DNA of 64,000 bases, from the NCBI GenBank assembly GCA_963682055.1, contig OY821749.1, positions 31,875,631 to 31,939,630 of the forward strand. Direction: 5' to 3'. The notes beneath the pieces are model-generated. The model was not told the DNA's origin. It saw nothing but the letters and a program-made list of their open reading frames with translations, and searched no databases. The translations under genes were made by a program, and so were the position numbers. Source of the DNA: Primula veris. Its lineage: Eukaryota > Streptophyta > Magnoliopsida > Ericales > Primulaceae. Below, in pieces: positions 63,293 to 64,000 of the stretch (its first letter is position 1; every line of letters begins with the position of its first letter).

Positions 63293-64000
63293 TGCTAAAT
63301 GCCTAAATCCGATTGTTTGTGCCTATCAATAACTTCAAGTAAGCCTAGAAATATGTTATTGTACACGAATCTCTGTGCCTACAGATCTATTTGTGTGTTT
63401 ATCATTTCAAGTTAGCCATCTTACTAGTATCACATGTAAGTGGTCTTATTAGTTTTTGCTAATTATACACATTTGATATGCCAAGGACTCATCAGGTGAA
63501 GAAATTGTTGCTGGAGATGACATCTATGGAGGCTCTGATAGGTTACTATCACAAGTAATTCCAAGAGCTGGAGTTATAGTCAAGTTAGTTCTGTTTGATT
63601 TCTTTTTCTGCACTGTTTTTCTTCCTGTTATTATTGACCAAATTACAAGCTTTTACAAATTTATGATTTGCAGACGTGTTAATACATCTTATTTAGATGA
63701 AGTAGCTTCTGCCATTACGACATCGACAAAGCTTGTGTGGCTTGAGAGCCCCACCAACCCACGGCAACAAATATCTGATATACATGTGAGACATAAATTA
63801 GGCTGAAACTATTTACGAGTGATTATCTCAAACTACTTTTCTTTTCTTTTTTGGCTTTTCCTATCCAAGTAACTGTATGTATACATGTTGACTAGGACTT
63901 AACTATGAAATGATGGATTTTCCAAAACTCTGCATATGAATCAATAAAAAAGTATATTCCCCAGCAGTACACTTTTAGAAGTACACGATTAGTAGGACGA
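58026..64000 (+). CDS. Cystathionine beta-lyase, chloroplast (5' part; continues past window)
   Basis: Exons seen: 58026-58088, 61876-62032, 62119-62237, 62869-62939, 63049-63140, 63496-63583, 63674-63785. They join in frame for 234 codons, then the gene runs off the window. The enzyme uses pyridoxal phosphate to split cystathionine to homocysteine in methionine synthesis in plastids. Exon 1 (MASSLSPYSL...) and exon 2 (GVKNLCSPTYVTFKG...FWLNC) form a Ser-rich transit peptide similar to Arabidopsis METC/CBL. The mature part has DPYGAMSTPLYQTATFKQ, GPYDYTRSGNPTRD, FCFTSGMAAL (phosphate binding), GDDIYGGSDRLL and LVWLESPTNP. The PLP lysine lies beyond the edge. Cystathionine gamma-synthase is related, but NGPYDYTRSGNPTR and the transit peptide favour the lyase. 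Intron 1 is 3.8 kb and mostly satellite. Exon 3 and its donor are partly duplicated. Confidence 0.93.
58170..61010. repeat. 184-bp satellite array inside cystathionine beta-lyase intron 1
   Basis: About 15 copies head to tail. Marker TTGTTGCAG followed by TTCTGTG or CTATGTG falls at 58551, 58735, 58919, 59103, 59287, 59471, 59655, 59839, 60023, 60207, 60391 and 60575, exactly 184 bp apart. The central copies are almost identical; outer ones (58170-58550 and 60600-61010) are diverged. Two variant forms alternate irregularly (GGTC versus GATT before TTGTTGCAG). Weak further copies run to about 61330. Each unit has a T-rich tract and CAG resembling a 3' splice site. Confidence 0.95.
62208..62391. 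repeat. 92-bp tandem duplication across a splice donor
   Basis: 62208-62299 and 62300-62391 are near-identical. The unit spans the last 30 bases of cystathionine beta-lyase exon 3, its GTAACT donor and the first intron bases, so the donor exists twice (62238 and 62330). Use of the second would shift the frame and reach a stop at once. Confidence 0.9.
63786..64000 (+). other. Cystathionine beta-lyase intron 7 (partial)
   Basis: Begins GTGAG after ATACAT. No exon was recognised before the window ends. Confidence 0.6.

Overview
This is AT-rich nuclear DNA of a flowering plant, very probably a eudicot. The evidence is multi-exon genes with GT-AG introns and plant-specific families: DC1 proteins, a NAC factor, a type-A response regulator, a MORN-type PIP5K and a plastid-type cystathionine beta-lyase. 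There is also a nuclear tRNA-Asn, a Sirevirus-like Ty1/copia element and several MITEs. I cannot name the species from sequence alone. I see nothing bacterial, viral or organellar.

Region 1 (1-28.0 kb) is a decayed local cluster. It holds two copies of a GT90/DUF821 (rumi/CAP10-like) glycosyltransferase: a 3' fragment at 1140-2228 and a longer copy at 22250-27454 in which one short exon could not be found. It also holds an intact 940-residue DC1 gene (minus, 4751-7707) with about 15 zinc-binding units, and DC1 remnants at 17.9-18.4 kb. Flanking segments occur two or three times in different orders, which suggests an old tandem array of [GT90 + flank + DC1] units. Into this array came an 8.55-kb LTR retrotransposon (8861-17413, perfect 5-bp target duplication, pol and extra ORF3 broken) and a 1.9-kb array of a 23-bp minisatellite (19348-21262).

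Region 2 (28.0-50 kb) is ordinary gene space: a PIP5K (minus, 28020-31945, 8 exons, 756 aa), tRNA-Asn(GTT) (33990-34063), an ARR8/9-like type-A response regulator (plus, 37621-38713, 202 aa) and a NAC gene (minus, 41424-46363, 287 aa, unclear 3' end). MITE-like elements lie between and inside these genes. The clearest is a 149-bp foldback with a perfect 9-bp target duplication at 47214-47362. A LINE-derived RNase H fragment lies in NAC intron 1.

Region 3 (50-64 kb) holds a 16-exon cytosolic pyruvate kinase (plus, 50101-56334, 522 aa) of the divergent plant clade, then a repeat array of about 310-bp period (56.8-57.85 kb). After that comes the 5' part of chloroplast cystathionine beta-lyase (58026 to beyond the window). 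Its 3.8-kb first intron is mostly a near-identical 184-bp tandem satellite.

For each complete multi-exon model, the exon lengths I derived by reading splice sites sum to an exact number of codons. The genes have unrelated jobs (sugar transfer, phosphoinositide and cytokinin signalling, transcription, glycolysis, methionine synthesis) and do not form a pathway cluster. I found no clear new multi-gene system. The unusual material is repeat architecture and gene decay.
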